Positions 26,114-34,690 of a DNA stretch of 64,000 bases are shown piece after piece. The stretch comes from Pseudomonas sp. P8_241 (GTDB taxonomy: Bacteria > Pseudomonadota > Gammaproteobacteria > Pseudomonadales > Pseudomonadaceae), in assembly GCF_034008315.1 (NCBI RefSeq), contig NZ_CP125377.1, forward strand, positions 3,360,001 through 3,424,000. The letters are read 5' to 3'. How positions within the stretch are numbered: the stretch's first letter is position 1; each line of letters starts with the position of its first letter. The notes beneath the pieces were generated by a model, which searched no databases, was not told the DNA's origin, and saw nothing but the letters and a program-made list of their open reading frames with translations. Both the position numbers and the translations under genes were made by a program.

Positions 26114-26129
26114 ATAAAACAAAAACAGG
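26114..26129 (+). promoter_or_regulatory. A-rich near-match to Crc/Hfq site
   Basis: ATAAAACAAAAACAGG is A-rich and seven of eight positions match AANAAYAA. It lies 18 bases before the hydratase ATG. Confidence 0.4.
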
Positions 26130-26146
26130 TGACGCAGGAGATAACA

Positions 26147-27004
26147 ATGAACGACTGCAAAGAGGCAACCACGGTTGACTTAAGCCAATGGGTGGGCCGG
26201 GGGGAACTGCGTACCGACCGCATCGATCAACGGGTTGCCCATGCGTTGGCCGCCACGCTCGATCGTGATCCCGAAACCCTGGAAGAGGGAGCCGAACTGC
26301 CGCCCTTGTGGCATTGGGTGTACTTCACGCCCAACGCTCGGGCCAGCGAAATCGGTACCGACGGACATCCCAAACGCGGCGGATTCCTGCCGCCGGTGGA
26401 CCTGCCCAACCGTATGTGGGCGGGCGGTCGCCTGACGTTCGAGCAGCCGCTGCGGGTCGGCGAGGCCGTCACGCGGATTTCCCGCATTGCGCGCTGCGAG
26501 CGCAAGACCGGACGCAATGGCGAACTGGTGTTCGTGACTGTGGAGCACACAGTTTCAAGCGAGCGTGGCGTGTGTCTGGTGGAGGAGCAGGACATCGTCT
26601 ACCGCCAGCCAGCCCCGCCAGGTGCGACCCTCGCCGGTGAACAGGCCCGTGGCAGCGCAGCATTGCGTCAGCGTATTCACCCCGACCCGGTGTTGCTGTT
26701 CCGTTACTCGGCGCTGACGTTCAACAGCCACCGCATCCACTACGACCAGGCCTACGCGACGCGCGAAGAGGGCTATCCCGGTCTCGTCGTGCAGGGTCCA
26801 CTGGCCGCCACGCTGTTGCTCGAAACCTTTCGCGCTGCGCACCCGGCCAAACGCATTCGACGCTTCGTGTTCCGTGCAGTCGGCCCGCTTTTCGATACGG
26901 CGGACTTTGATCTGTGCGGCCAGTTCACCGGCCCGGACAGCGCCGACTTGTGGACCGACTGCGACGGGCGCCTAGCGATGAAGGCTGAAGTCACCTTCGA
27001 CTGA
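26147..27004 (+). CDS. ich: MaoC/HTD2-like C5-dicarboxyl-CoA hydratase (itaconyl- or mesaconyl-C4-CoA type)
   Basis: A 285-residue double hot-dog protein of the Meh/HTD2 type. The N-terminal half has LPPLWHWVYFTPNARASEIGTDGHPKRGGFLPPVDLPNRMWAGGRL; the C-terminal half has the hydratase segment LFRYSALTFNSHRIHYDQAYATREEGYPGLVVQGPL with catalytic Asp/His candidates. Homologues hydrate itaconyl-CoA or mesaconyl-C4-CoA to citramalyl-CoA. It starts a four-gene run with an acyl-CoA dehydrogenase, a CoA-transferase and a CitE-type lyase, recalling the ich/ict/ccl itaconate set of P. aeruginosa. CAGGAG precedes the ATG. The family is secure; the exact substrate is inferred. Confidence 0.78.
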   Translation: MNDCKEATTVDLSQWVGRGELRTDRIDQRVAHALAATLDRDPETLEEGAELPPLWHWVYFTPNARASEIGTDGHPKRGGFLPPVDLPNRMWAGGRLTFEQPLRVGEAVTRISRIARCERKTGRNGELVFVTVEHTVSSERGVCLVEEQDIVYRQPAPPGATLAGEQARGSAALRQRIHPDPVLLFRYSALTFNSHRIHYDQAYATREEGYPGLVVQGPLAATLLLETFRAAHPAKRIRRFVFRAVGPLFDTADFDLCGQFTGPDSADLWTDCDGRLAMKAEVTFD

Positions 27005-27102
27005 TCAGCCAGCCCACTTACCGATTCAAAAGGTGCCTCCGTGAGGGAGCGCCAAGGGCACTGCCGTGCCGCAATTGCCTAATACAGGACAGGAAAATCG
27101 CT

Positions 27103-28269
27103 ATGACCATGCTCTATACCCCTGACGAACACCAGGAAATCCGCGACGCCGTACGTGCTCTGTGCAGCGAGTTTCCGGACGAATATTTCCGCAAGATTGA
27201 CGAGCAGCGTGCCTACCCCGAGGCGTTTGTCGACGCCTTGATCGGTGCCGGCTGGCTCTCGGCGATGATCCCCGAAGAGTACGGCGGCTCGGGCCTGGGC
27301 CTGACCGAAGCGTCGGTGATCATGGAAGAGATCAACCGTTCGGGCGGCAACTCCGGCGCCGTTCACGGCCAGATGTACAACATGAGCACGCTGCTGCGTA
27401 ACGGGAGCCGGGCGCAGAAGGAAAAGTACCTGCCGAAGATCGCTTCGGGCGAATTGCGCATCCAGTCGATGGCGGTCACCGAGCCGACGACCGGCACCGA
27501 CACCACCAAGATCAAGACCAATGCGGTGAAGAAAGACGGCCGCTATGTAGTGAACGGCCAGAAGGTCTGGATCTCGCGGGTGCAGCACTCCGACCTGATG
27601 ATTCTGCTGGCGCGCACCACACCGTTGACCGAAGTGAAGCGCAAGTCCGAGGGCATGTCGATCTTCATCGTCGACCTCAAGGACTCGATCGGCAAGGGCC
27701 TCACCGTGCAGCCGATCCCCAACATGGTCAACCACGAGACCAACGAACTGTTCTTCGACAGCCTGGAGATTCCCGAGGAGAACTTGATCGGCGAGGAGGG
27801 CAAGGGTTTCAAATACATCCTCGACGGGCTCAACGCCGAGCGCACCTTGATTGCCGCCGAATGCATCGGCGACGGCTACTGGTTCATGGAACGCGCCGTG
27901 AAATACGCCAATGAGCGCGTGGTGTTCGACCGTCCGATCGGCCAGAACCAGGGCGTGCAATTCCCGATCGCCGACGCCTTCATCGAGATCGAAGCGGCCA
28001 ACCTGATGCGCTTCAAGGCGTGCCAGCTGTTCGACGCCAACCAACCCTGTGGTGCCCAGGCCAACATGGCCAAGTACCTGGCGGCCAAGGCCTCGTGGGA
28101 AGCGGCCAACGTCTGCCTGCAAACCCACGGCGGTTTTGGCTTCGCCAACGAATACGACATCGAGCGCAAGTTCCGCGAGACCCGCCTGTACCAGGTCGCG
28201 CCGATCTCCACCAACTTGATCTACTCCTACGTCGCCGAGCACTTGCTCGGGCTGCCGCGCTCTTTCTGA
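27103..28269 (+). CDS. Acyl-CoA dehydrogenase, isovaleryl-CoA-dehydrogenase-like active site
   Basis: A 388-residue standard-length acyl-CoA dehydrogenase (MAVTEPTTGTDTTKIKT, VNGQKVWISRVQHSD, FEIE/IEAANLMRF helices, QTHGGFGFANEYDIER). The usual catalytic motif YEGT near the C-terminus is replaced by YQVAPISTN. A Glu is present in GLNAERTLIA, the alternative catalytic position used by isovaleryl-CoA dehydrogenase. A branched short acyl-CoA such as methylsuccinyl-CoA would fit the neighbouring C5-dicarboxylate genes. The arrangement hydratase-dehydrogenase-CoA transferase-lyase also resembles the P. aeruginosa itaconate locus. The CoA-transferase gene follows 10 bases later. Confidence 0.88.
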   Translation: MTMLYTPDEHQEIRDAVRALCSEFPDEYFRKIDEQRAYPEAFVDALIGAGWLSAMIPEEYGGSGLGLTEASVIMEEINRSGGNSGAVHGQMYNMSTLLRNGSRAQKEKYLPKIASGELRIQSMAVTEPTTGTDTTKIKTNAVKKDGRYVVNGQKVWISRVQHSDLMILLARTTPLTEVKRKSEGMSIFIVDLKDSIGKGLTVQPIPNMVNHETNELFFDSLEIPEENLIGEEGKGFKYILDGLNAERTLIAAECIGDGYWFMERAVKYANERVVFDRPIGQNQGVQFPIADAFIEIEAANLMRFKACQLFDANQPCGAQANMAKYLAAKASWEAANVCLQTHGGFGFANEYDIERKFRETRLYQVAPISTNLIYSYVAEHLLGLPRSF

Positions 28270-28279
28270 GGAACCTGAC

Positions 28280-29473
28280 ATGGTGACTGGCAAACCGGTA
28301 CTTCCACTCGAAGGCATCACAGTGGTCTCCCTCGAGCACGCGATTGCCGCGCCCCTGGCGACGCGTCATCTCGCCGACCAGGGGGCCCGTGTGATCAAGG
28401 TCGAACGCCCTGGCAGCGGCGACTTTGCCCGCGCCTATGACGATCGCGTCGACGGCCTTGCCTCGCACTTCGTCTGGGTCAACCGCTCGAAAGAAAGCCT
28501 CACCCTGGACCTCAAGCAACCCGAGGCCCAGGAAATTCTCATGCAGTTGCTGGCCGAGGCCGACGTGCTGGTGCAGAACCTGGCGCCAGGCGCAGCCGCA
28601 CGCATGGGGCTGTCGTACGAAGCGCTCTCGGAGAAAAATCCACGGCTGATCGTATGTGACATCTCGGGTTATGGAGAGGGCGGTCCGTATACCGAGAAGA
28701 AGGCCTATGACTTGTTGATCCAGAGCGAGTCGGGCTTCCTGTCGATCACTGGTACGCCGGAGGATCAGGTCAAGGCCGGTATTTCGATCGCCGACATCTC
28801 GGCGGGCATGTACGCCTACACCAACATCCTCGGCGCCCTGATCGAGCGGGGCAAAACCGGGCGTGGCCGGCGCATCGAGATCGCCATGATCGATGCGATG
28901 GTCGAGTGGATGGGCTTCCCGATGTACTACGCCTACAAGGATCAGGCGCCACCGCGGCGCACCGGCGCGTCCCACGCGACCATTTATCCTTACGGGCCAT
29001 TCCGCGCAGGCGACGGCCGCACGGTCATGCTCGGCCTGCAGAACGAGCGTGAGTGGGCGGTGTTCTGCGAAAAACTGTTGGGCGATGCAGCCCTTGCCAC
29101 CGATGAGCGGTTCGCCACTAACGCACTACGCACCACCAACCGTGATGCCGTCAGCGCACTGATCGAGCAGAGCTTCGCCGGGTTCTCCGCCGAAGAGGTC
29201 ATGGCTCGCCTCGATGCTGCCGACATTGCCAACGCGAACGTCAGCACCATGAGCGACATCTGGAAGCATCCGCAACTCGAGGCGCGCAAGCGCTGGACCA
29301 GCGTAGATACGCCCGCCGGGCCCGTGCCCGCGCTGCAACCGCCGGGCATGGGCGGTGATCATCCCGCCCGCATGGGGCCGGTACCGGCACTGGGTGAGCA
29401 TACCGCCGCGATCCTGCGCGAACTCGGCTACACAGACCGCGCCGATGATCTGCGCGAAAGGAAGGTGGTGTGA
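28280..29473 (+). CDS. ict: CaiB/BaiF-family CoA-transferase (itaconate/C5-dicarboxylate type)
   Basis: A 397-residue family III CoA-transferase: LEGITVVSLEHAIAAPLATRHLADQGARVIKVERPGSGDFAR at the N-terminus, LTLDLKQPEAQEI, and catalytic Asp172 in GISIADISAGMYA. The enzyme moves CoA from a donor such as succinyl-CoA to a carboxylate. The sequence is close in type to itaconate, mesaconate or citramalate CoA-transferases. Its TGA overlaps the ATG of the next gene (TGATG), so translation is probably coupled with the CitE-type lyase. It would provide the CoA ester for the hydratase and lyase. Confidence 0.85.
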   Translation: MVTGKPVLPLEGITVVSLEHAIAAPLATRHLADQGARVIKVERPGSGDFARAYDDRVDGLASHFVWVNRSKESLTLDLKQPEAQEILMQLLAEADVLVQNLAPGAAARMGLSYEALSEKNPRLIVCDISGYGEGGPYTEKKAYDLLIQSESGFLSITGTPEDQVKAGISIADISAGMYAYTNILGALIERGKTGRGRRIEIAMIDAMVEWMGFPMYYAYKDQAPPRRTGASHATIYPYGPFRAGDGRTVMLGLQNEREWAVFCEKLLGDAALATDERFATNALRTTNRDAVSALIEQSFAGFSAEEVMARLDAADIANANVSTMSDIWKHPQLEARKRWTSVDTPAGPVPALQPPGMGGDHPARMGPVPALGEHTAAILRELGYTDRADDLRERKVV

Positions 29474-30321
29474 TGGCGATCCGACAATTGAACCTGGGTC
29501 GTGCGCGAACCTTTCTCTTCGTACCCGCGAACCGTCCGGAACGCATTGCCAAGGCGCTGGCCAGCGGCACCGACGTGGTCGTGGTCGATCTCGAGGATGC
29601 GGTAGCGCCAGCCGAAAAGCCGGCCGCGCTACTGGCCTTGCTGACCTGGCTGGAGGCCCACCCTGAAGAGCGGGTCACCGTGCGCATCAATGCCGCGGAC
29701 ACGGTGTGGCATGAGGATGACCTGGCGGCCTGTCGCCACTCCGGCATCGCCGGCGTGATGTTGCCAAAGGCCGACAGCGCTGCGCAGGTCGAACACGCCC
29801 ATGACATCAGCGGCAAACCGGTGTTGTGCATTATCGAAACCGGGCAGGGCCTCGAAGCGCTGGCGCAAATCGCCGCGGCGCGGGGGTGCGCGCGCTTGAT
29901 GTTCGGCAAGCTGGACCTGGCGGTCGAGCTCGACCTGATACCCGACGAGTCAGACCCCGAGGAACTGGTGTTCCTGCCTTGGCGCGCCATGCTGGTCCTC
30001 GCCAGCCAGCGGGCCCGCTTGCCGGCCCCGGTGGACGGGGTGTACACGGCGATCGGCGACCAGACGGGCCTGGCCAGGTACGCCGCGCGTGCCCGTTGCC
30101 ACGGCTTCAGTGGCCAGTTGCTGATCCACCCCAGCCAGGTGATCGAAGCCGCTGCGGCCTTCACGCCTTCGGTTCAGGACATCGAATGGGCGAAGGCCGT
30201 GTCCCGGCTGGCCGAGGCTGCCGGCGGCGGCGTGGTGGTGCTCGATGGCCGCATGATCGATGCGCCGGTCATGGCACGGGCGGCGCGGATTCTCGCGCTG
30301 GCGGCAGAGTTTGGCCTCTGA
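29473..30321 (+). CDS. ccl: HpcH/HpaI-CitE family lyase (citramalyl-CoA lyase type)
   Basis: A 282-residue TIM-barrel lyase of the CitE-like group. It has RTFLFVPANRPERIAKAL at the N-terminus, VVVVDLEDAVAPAEKP with a metal-binding Glu/Asp pair, CIIETGQGLEAL with an acidic ligand, and LMFGKLDLAVELDL. Relatives split citramalyl-CoA or malyl-CoA into acetyl-CoA plus pyruvate or glyoxylate. With the upstream hydratase and CoA-transferase this completes itaconate/mesaconate to acetyl-CoA and pyruvate. The start ATG overlaps the CoA-transferase stop; a GTG three bases earlier is less likely. Confidence 0.82.
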   Translation: MAIRQLNLGRARTFLFVPANRPERIAKALASGTDVVVVDLEDAVAPAEKPAALLALLTWLEAHPEERVTVRINAADTVWHEDDLAACRHSGIAGVMLPKADSAAQVEHAHDISGKPVLCIIETGQGLEALAQIAAARGCARLMFGKLDLAVELDLIPDESDPEELVFLPWRAMLVLASQRARLPAPVDGVYTAIGDQTGLARYAARARCHGFSGQLLIHPSQVIEAAAAFTPSVQDIEWAKAVSRLAEAAGGGVVVLDGRMIDAPVMARAARILALAAEFGL

Positions 30322-30341
30322 CGCCGGTTGCTCTTTTCTAT

Positions 30342-30364
30342 TTTGGAACAGCTCTTGGTCCAAA
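30342..30364. promoter_or_regulatory. TTTGGA-N11-TCCAAA inverted repeat upstream of cassette C
   Basis: A 6-bp inverted repeat lies in a locally AT-rich 163-base spacer between the CitE-like gene and the HpaB-like gene. It is the best candidate operator for the cassette C operon; the regulator is not identified. Confidence 0.4.
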
Positions 30365-30484
30365 TGACAAATTCTTAAAACAGGCCTCTCTCAATACTAT
30401 CGAGGTGTGGAAACAGCAGCCGAATTTTACTTGCGGCGGTCATCCCGCCTCAGGCCAAACGTTACAAATGCAGGAGCAGTACCC

Positions 30485-32005
30485 ATGGAAAATAACGCAA
30501 ACAAAAAATCAACTGCCATGAGTGGAGCCCGGGTCGGAGTACGCAGCGGGGCTGATTACATCGACTCTCTCAAAGACGGTCGTTCCGTCTGGATCGATGG
30601 CGAGCGCATCAAGGATGTGACGGTGGATCGCCGTTTCCGTGGCGCGGTTCAATCCATCGCCGACCTCTATGACATCCAGTGCGAGCCAGCCCTGCAGGAC
30701 AAAATGACCTTTGTCTCGCCAACCTCCGGCGCCCGTGTCGGTCGCTCGTTCATGCTGCCGCGCTCTGCCGAAGACCTGCGTCTGCGCCGGGAAATGATGA
30801 AGACCTGGATGGATGCAGTAGGCGGCATGATGGGGCGCACCCCTGATTTCCTGAACGTCATGGTCAGCGCCCATGCCTCGGCGCACGAACTGTTCGCAGC
30901 GGGTGGCGAGCGATTCAGCCAGAACATCCTGAAGTACCACGAATTCATTCGCGAAAACGACCTGGCACTGACCCACTCACTGGTTTCGCCGGACATCGAC
31001 AAACGCCTGCAGATGTTCGAACAGCCAGGCGACATGGTGATGCGCGTCGTGCGCGAATCCGATGCCGGCATCTACGTGTCCGGCGCGCGTTCGGTCGCCA
31101 CCCTGGGCCCATTGGCCAACGAAGTGCTGATCATGCCGGCGGCGGCAAAATTCCCCCTGGTGGAAGATGCCGAGGCTTACGCGGTCGGCTTTGCCTGCCC
31201 CATCGACACCCCCGGGATGAAGATGATCTGCCGTCCCGCGTTCCCCACCACGGGCCGGTTTGCCAACGACCCGCTCTCGGCGCGGATGGATGAGATGGAC
31301 GCGGTGCTGTGGTTTGACGAAGCGTTCATTCCGTGGGAACGCGTGTTCATGTACCGCAGCATCAAGGCCGTTGAGTCGGCCATGAAATCGCCTTCCGGCC
31401 CCCACGGTTCGCACCAGTCGGCCACGCGCTCGCTGGCCAAGATGGAGTTTCTGCTGGGCATTGCCTACAACCTGACGGAAGTGAACCACAGTCGTTTCCC
31501 CAACGTGATGGTGCAACTGTCCGAGCTGGTGGCCTATGTCGAGACCCTGCGCGCCCTGATTCGCGTGGCGGAAATCGACTGTATTCCAGGACCTGGCGGC
31601 ACCGTGGTGCCTTATGAGCAACCGCTCAATGTGGTGCGCGCGCAGTACCCGGCGATGCATGCCCGCGCCCTGGAAATCCTGCAACTGCTCGGCGCCGGCA
31701 ACGTGGTCGTGGCGCCGACGGTCGAGGATCTCTACAGCGAAAACGGTCCGGCCATCGAGCGTTATTGCGCCGGTGCCGACATCCCGGCCGAACGCAAGAT
31801 GCAGCTGTTGCGCCTGGCCTGGGATGCCTCCTGCTCGTCCTTTGCCGGTCGTCAGAACCTGTACGAGAAGTTCTTCTCCGGTGATCCATGGCGCAACGCC
31901 CAGATGCGCGGCGAGCGTTACCCGGGCGCCCGCGAGGCGCAAGACCGTGTGTGGGCGTTCCTGGATCGCAATGGCGAATGGGACCGGCGCATCAACGGCC
32001 GCTGA
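30485..32005 (+). CDS. HpaB-family flavin-dependent monooxygenase (oxygenase component)
   Basis: A 506-residue member of the 4-hydroxyphenylacetate 3-hydroxylase (HpaB/TftD/HadA) family: TGADYIDSL-like N-terminus (SGADYIDSLKDGRSVWIDGERI), FMLPRSAEDLRLRREMMKTWMDAVGGMMGRTPDFLN, AVGFACPIDTPGMKMICRP, and C-terminal AWDASCSSFAGRQNLYEKFFSGDP. These use reduced flavin from a partner reductase to hydroxylate phenols ortho, sometimes with dehalogenation. The partner is probably the reductase at 33719, three genes downstream. GGAG precedes the ATG at 30485; a longer reading from 30407 is rejected. The first codons are A-rich (AAAATAAC), a weak Crc-like feature. Confidence 0.9.
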   Translation: MENNANKKSTAMSGARVGVRSGADYIDSLKDGRSVWIDGERIKDVTVDRRFRGAVQSIADLYDIQCEPALQDKMTFVSPTSGARVGRSFMLPRSAEDLRLRREMMKTWMDAVGGMMGRTPDFLNVMVSAHASAHELFAAGGERFSQNILKYHEFIRENDLALTHSLVSPDIDKRLQMFEQPGDMVMRVVRESDAGIYVSGARSVATLGPLANEVLIMPAAAKFPLVEDAEAYAVGFACPIDTPGMKMICRPAFPTTGRFANDPLSARMDEMDAVLWFDEAFIPWERVFMYRSIKAVESAMKSPSGPHGSHQSATRSLAKMEFLLGIAYNLTEVNHSRFPNVMVQLSELVAYVETLRALIRVAEIDCIPGPGGTVVPYEQPLNVVRAQYPAMHARALEILQLLGAGNVVVAPTVEDLYSENGPAIERYCAGADIPAERKMQLLRLAWDASCSSFAGRQNLYEKFFSGDPWRNAQMRGERYPGAREAQDRVWAFLDRNGEWDRRINGR

Positions 32006-32043
32006 TCGCAGGGGCCGTAGCCACGCTGCGGCCGCTGACAGAC

Positions 32044-32051
32044 AACAATAA
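32044..32051 (+). promoter_or_regulatory. Crc/Hfq-type site before CMD-like gene
   Basis: AACAATAA, an exact AANAAYAA match within ACAACAATAATG, lies just before the TGGAG ribosome-binding site of the gene at 32067. Confidence 0.6.
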
Positions 32052-32066
32052 TGTGTGGAGTTCTGT

Positions 32067-32603
32067 ATGCCTCGTATTCACCTGCCCACGCCGGACGAAG
32101 AGCCGGAAGCCTTCGCGCTGCTGGCGGCCAAGCGTGGTCACGCACCGAACGCGCAGATCTTTCGGACCCTGGCCATCTGCCCGGAGATCCTCGAGGTCTT
32201 CATCCCCATGGCCGACGCGGTCCGCGAAGGCTACGGCATCGATCCGAAATTGCGCGAGATGGCCATCGTGATGGCGTGCCAGACCATGGGCACCCAATAC
32301 GAACACGACCCCCACTGGAATCGGGCCATCAAGGAAGGCGTCGCGAAGGAGCAAATGCTCGCGCTGTGGGATTTTGAAAAGAGCCCGCTGTTCTCCGACC
32401 TCGAGAAGGCGGTACTGCGCTTGTCCCGCGATGCCACCCGTGCGCCAGCCCAGGTCAGCACCGGGGTCTGGGAAGACGTTTACCACCGTCTCGGCCCGAA
32501 GCAGAGCATGGCGCTGCTGTTCAATATTGGTTGGTACAACATGACCGGTCGCTTGACTGGCCCCCTCGAGTTGAGCAACGAGGCCGATTTCACTCGGCTC
32601 TGA
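32067..32603 (+). CDS. Carboxymuconolactone decarboxylase (CMD/AhpD-like) family protein
   Basis: A 178-residue helical protein of the CMD/AhpD superfamily. The core helix reads LREMAIVMACQTMGTQYEHDPHWNRAIKEGVAKEQM with a single Cys and the Glu-His pair typical of CMD domains; the AhpD Cys-x-x-Cys pair is absent, so peroxidase-reductase activity is unlikely. In catabolic operons such proteins act as decarboxylases or have unknown roles. TGGAG precedes the ATG at 32067. It lies between the HpaB-like oxygenase and the extradiol dioxygenase. Confidence 0.82.
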   Translation: MPRIHLPTPDEEPEAFALLAAKRGHAPNAQIFRTLAICPEILEVFIPMADAVREGYGIDPKLREMAIVMACQTMGTQYEHDPHWNRAIKEGVAKEQMLALWDFEKSPLFSDLEKAVLRLSRDATRAPAQVSTGVWEDVYHRLGPKQSMALLFNIGWYNMTGRLTGPLELSNEADFTRL

Positions 32604-32624
32604 AAAGACATCAGGAGACTTACC

Positions 32625-33644
32625 ATGCCACTGCCAAAACCGGTCTATTACCCACCATTCAATGTCACCCGTTCGAGCCACGCCGTCATTACCTCCCGCG
32701 ACCTTGAAGCCAGCCGCGATTTTTACGAGCAGGTCATTGGCCTGGTGCTGACCGAGCGGGATGCCGACACCCTGTATTTCCGCGGTCTGGAAGAGGTGTG
32801 CCACCACAGCCTGGTGATTAAGCGCAAGAGCGGCGACCATGAAGCCGAAGCGATCGGCTTCCGGGTCTACACCGAAGAGGAACTGGACAAGGCCGAGCAC
32901 TTTTACCGCTCCAAAGGCCTGCCGGCACGCTGGATCGAAGTGCCGCACCAGGGCCGCACGCTGCTGGTCAACGACCCGGCCGGCACCCCGGTGCAACTGT
33001 GCGCCACCATGTCGACGACGCCCCGTGTGTACACGCAGTTCCAGGACTTCAAGGGCGGCGCCGCCATGCGCTTCGACCACTACCAGATCCAGGTGCCGAA
33101 TGTGCAGGAACAGACCGATTTCTATGCAGAAATGGGCTTCCGCATTTCCGAATACATGGCCCTGGACGAGAAGCTGATAGCGACCTTCATGTTCCGCAAA
33201 CCCGGGACACAGGACATCGTATTCCTGGAAAACCCGGGTCCGCGCCTGCATCACTTCGCCTACACCGTTTCCGACTCCCACAGCATCCTGCGCGCCTGCG
33301 ACATCGCCGGCAACCTGGGCATGGGCGATGTGGTCGAGCGCGGACCTGGCCGCCATGGCCCGGCGGGTGTGCTGTTCGTGTATCTGCGCGATCCCGATGG
33401 ACATCGGGTGGAGTTGTTCTGCGATCACTATCTGCTGATCGATATCGAGGTCGAGCCGGTTGCGTGGGATGTGCGCAAGCCCGGCCTGTCGCTGCGCTGG
33501 GGCCTGCCGCCGCAGGAATGCTGGTTCAACGATACGACCGCGTTCAGCGGCATTGCCACCAAAGAACTGGACCACCAGCGCGGCCCGCTGGTGACCCTTG
33601 AGACCTACCTGGCGGACAAGGCACGCGCCAGAGCCGCCAAGTAA
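32625..33644 (+). CDS. VOC-fold extradiol dioxygenase, HpaD-like (cassette C)
   Basis: The 339-residue protein resembles iron/manganese homoprotocatechuate 2,3-dioxygenases. It has two VOC modules and likely metal ligands His152 (FDHYQIQV), His210 (RLHHFAYTV) and Glu263 (GHRVELFCDHY), close to the known positions in that family. The C-terminal extension (VEPVAWDVRKPGLSLRWGLPPQECWFNDTTAF) is typical of HpaD lids. It would cleave the catechol made by the HpaB-like oxygenase. CAGGAG lies upstream. The reductase gene starts 75 bases downstream. Confidence 0.9.
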   Translation: MPLPKPVYYPPFNVTRSSHAVITSRDLEASRDFYEQVIGLVLTERDADTLYFRGLEEVCHHSLVIKRKSGDHEAEAIGFRVYTEEELDKAEHFYRSKGLPARWIEVPHQGRTLLVNDPAGTPVQLCATMSTTPRVYTQFQDFKGGAAMRFDHYQIQVPNVQEQTDFYAEMGFRISEYMALDEKLIATFMFRKPGTQDIVFLENPGPRLHHFAYTVSDSHSILRACDIAGNLGMGDVVERGPGRHGPAGVLFVYLRDPDGHRVELFCDHYLLIDIEVEPVAWDVRKPGLSLRWGLPPQECWFNDTTAFSGIATKELDHQRGPLVTLETYLADKARARAAK

Positions 33645-33718
33645 CGTTGCCGGGGGCCGGAGCACTGGCCCCCGACGCAGCGGGGGCGGTTTCGAACGAG
33701 AGATTGGAGGCACTCAGA

Positions 33719-34690
33719 ATGACTACGCAGACAACAACAAAAACAGAACCCGCCAAGACGGACCCAGGCTTCGACGGCCGCGCCTTGCGCGACGCTTTCG
33801 GCTCGTTCGCCACCGGTGTGACCATTGTGACCACGGCCGGGCCGGGCGGTGTGGATATCGGCTTGACCGCCAACAGCTTCTCCTCGGTGTCGCTGGACCC
33901 GCCCATGGTGCTCTGGAGCCTGGCGCGGACCTCCTTGAACATGGACGCGTTTCGCAACAGCGGGCATTTCGCCGTGCATATCCTGTCTGCCGATCAGGAG
34001 GCGCTGTCGTCGCGCTTTGCCAGCAAGGGCATTGACCGCTTCGAGGGGCTGACGCTTGAACGCGGGCCCGACGGTGTTCCGCTGCTGGCGGACTGCATGG
34101 CCCGTTTCACCTGCAAGCTGGCCTATCAGTACGAGGGTGGCGATCATGTGATCTTCGTCGGCGAGATTGTCGATTTCGGCCACTCGGCGCGCAAGCCCCT
34201 GGTGTTCCACGGCGGCCGATACGGCATGCTGCTGCCCAAGCAAACCGTTGCCTCTGTCGAGTCGGCGGACGAGTTCAGCAACCTGTCCTCCGATGATTTG
34301 CTGTACCAGGTCTCCAATGCCTACTTGCGCACCCGCCAGAGCGTGATTGAAAAGCTCGAATCCCGGCAGTGGACTGCCGAGGAGTACGCCGTGCTGAGCA
34401 TCATCGGGCGTGAGGACGGCCTGTGTATGCCTGAGATCGTGGCGCGCAGCGAGAAGGTTCGCGGCCAGGGCATTTCCGCCGCCATCGTGCAGAACCTCAT
34501 CGAGCGTGGATTGCTGGAGGAGGTTGATCCCGGCGACGGTCGAGTCGCTGTCAGGTTGACCGCCGCAGGTCGCCTCGCGGTCCTGGAACTTATCGCCATC
34601 CGCAAGTCGAGCGAGGCCGATGTGCAAGGCAAGCTGGACCCGAGCGAAGTGCAACTGCTCAAACACCTGCTGGCAAGGCTCGACCCATGA
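33719..34690 (+). CDS. Flavin reductase fused to a MarR-like winged helix (C1-HPAH type)
   Basis: The 323-residue protein joins an N-terminal flavin reductase (about residues 20-175: RDAFGSFATGVTIVTTAGPGGVDIGLTANSFSSVSLDPPMV, later FHGGRYGML) to a C-terminal MarR-like domain (about 195-320: WTAEEYAVLSIIGREDGLCMPEIVARS, then GLLEEVDPGDGRVAVRLTAAG). The same architecture is known in the C1 reductase of Acinetobacter p-hydroxyphenylacetate hydroxylase, where the tail binds the aromatic substrate and controls NADH oxidation. It probably supplies reduced flavin to the HpaB-like oxygenase. TTGGAGG fixes the start at 33719. The stop overlaps the next ATG. Confidence 0.87.
   Translation: MTTQTTTKTEPAKTDPGFDGRALRDAFGSFATGVTIVTTAGPGGVDIGLTANSFSSVSLDPPMVLWSLARTSLNMDAFRNSGHFAVHILSADQEALSSRFASKGIDRFEGLTLERGPDGVPLLADCMARFTCKLAYQYEGGDHVIFVGEIVDFGHSARKPLVFHGGRYGMLLPKQTVASVESADEFSNLSSDDLLYQVSNAYLRTRQSVIEKLESRQWTAEEYAVLSIIGREDGLCMPEIVARSEKVRGQGISAAIVQNLIERGLLEEVDPGDGRVAVRLTAAGRLAVLELIAIRKSSEADVQGKLDPSEVQLLKHLLARLDP
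33733..33748 (+). promoter_or_regulatory. Crc/Hfq-type site within the first codons of the reductase gene
   Basis: AACAACAAAAACAGAA, with the exact match AACAACAA, lies in codons 5-11 (Thr/Lys codons). Early-coding positions are also used by Hfq/Crc. Confidence 0.5.

Noticed and set aside
31992..33713. 573-codon open frame on the minus strand
   Set aside because: It lies antisense to the CMD-like and HpaD-like genes, whose motifs are clear. High-GC codon bias keeps the opposite frame open, and the translated product has no recognisable domain.
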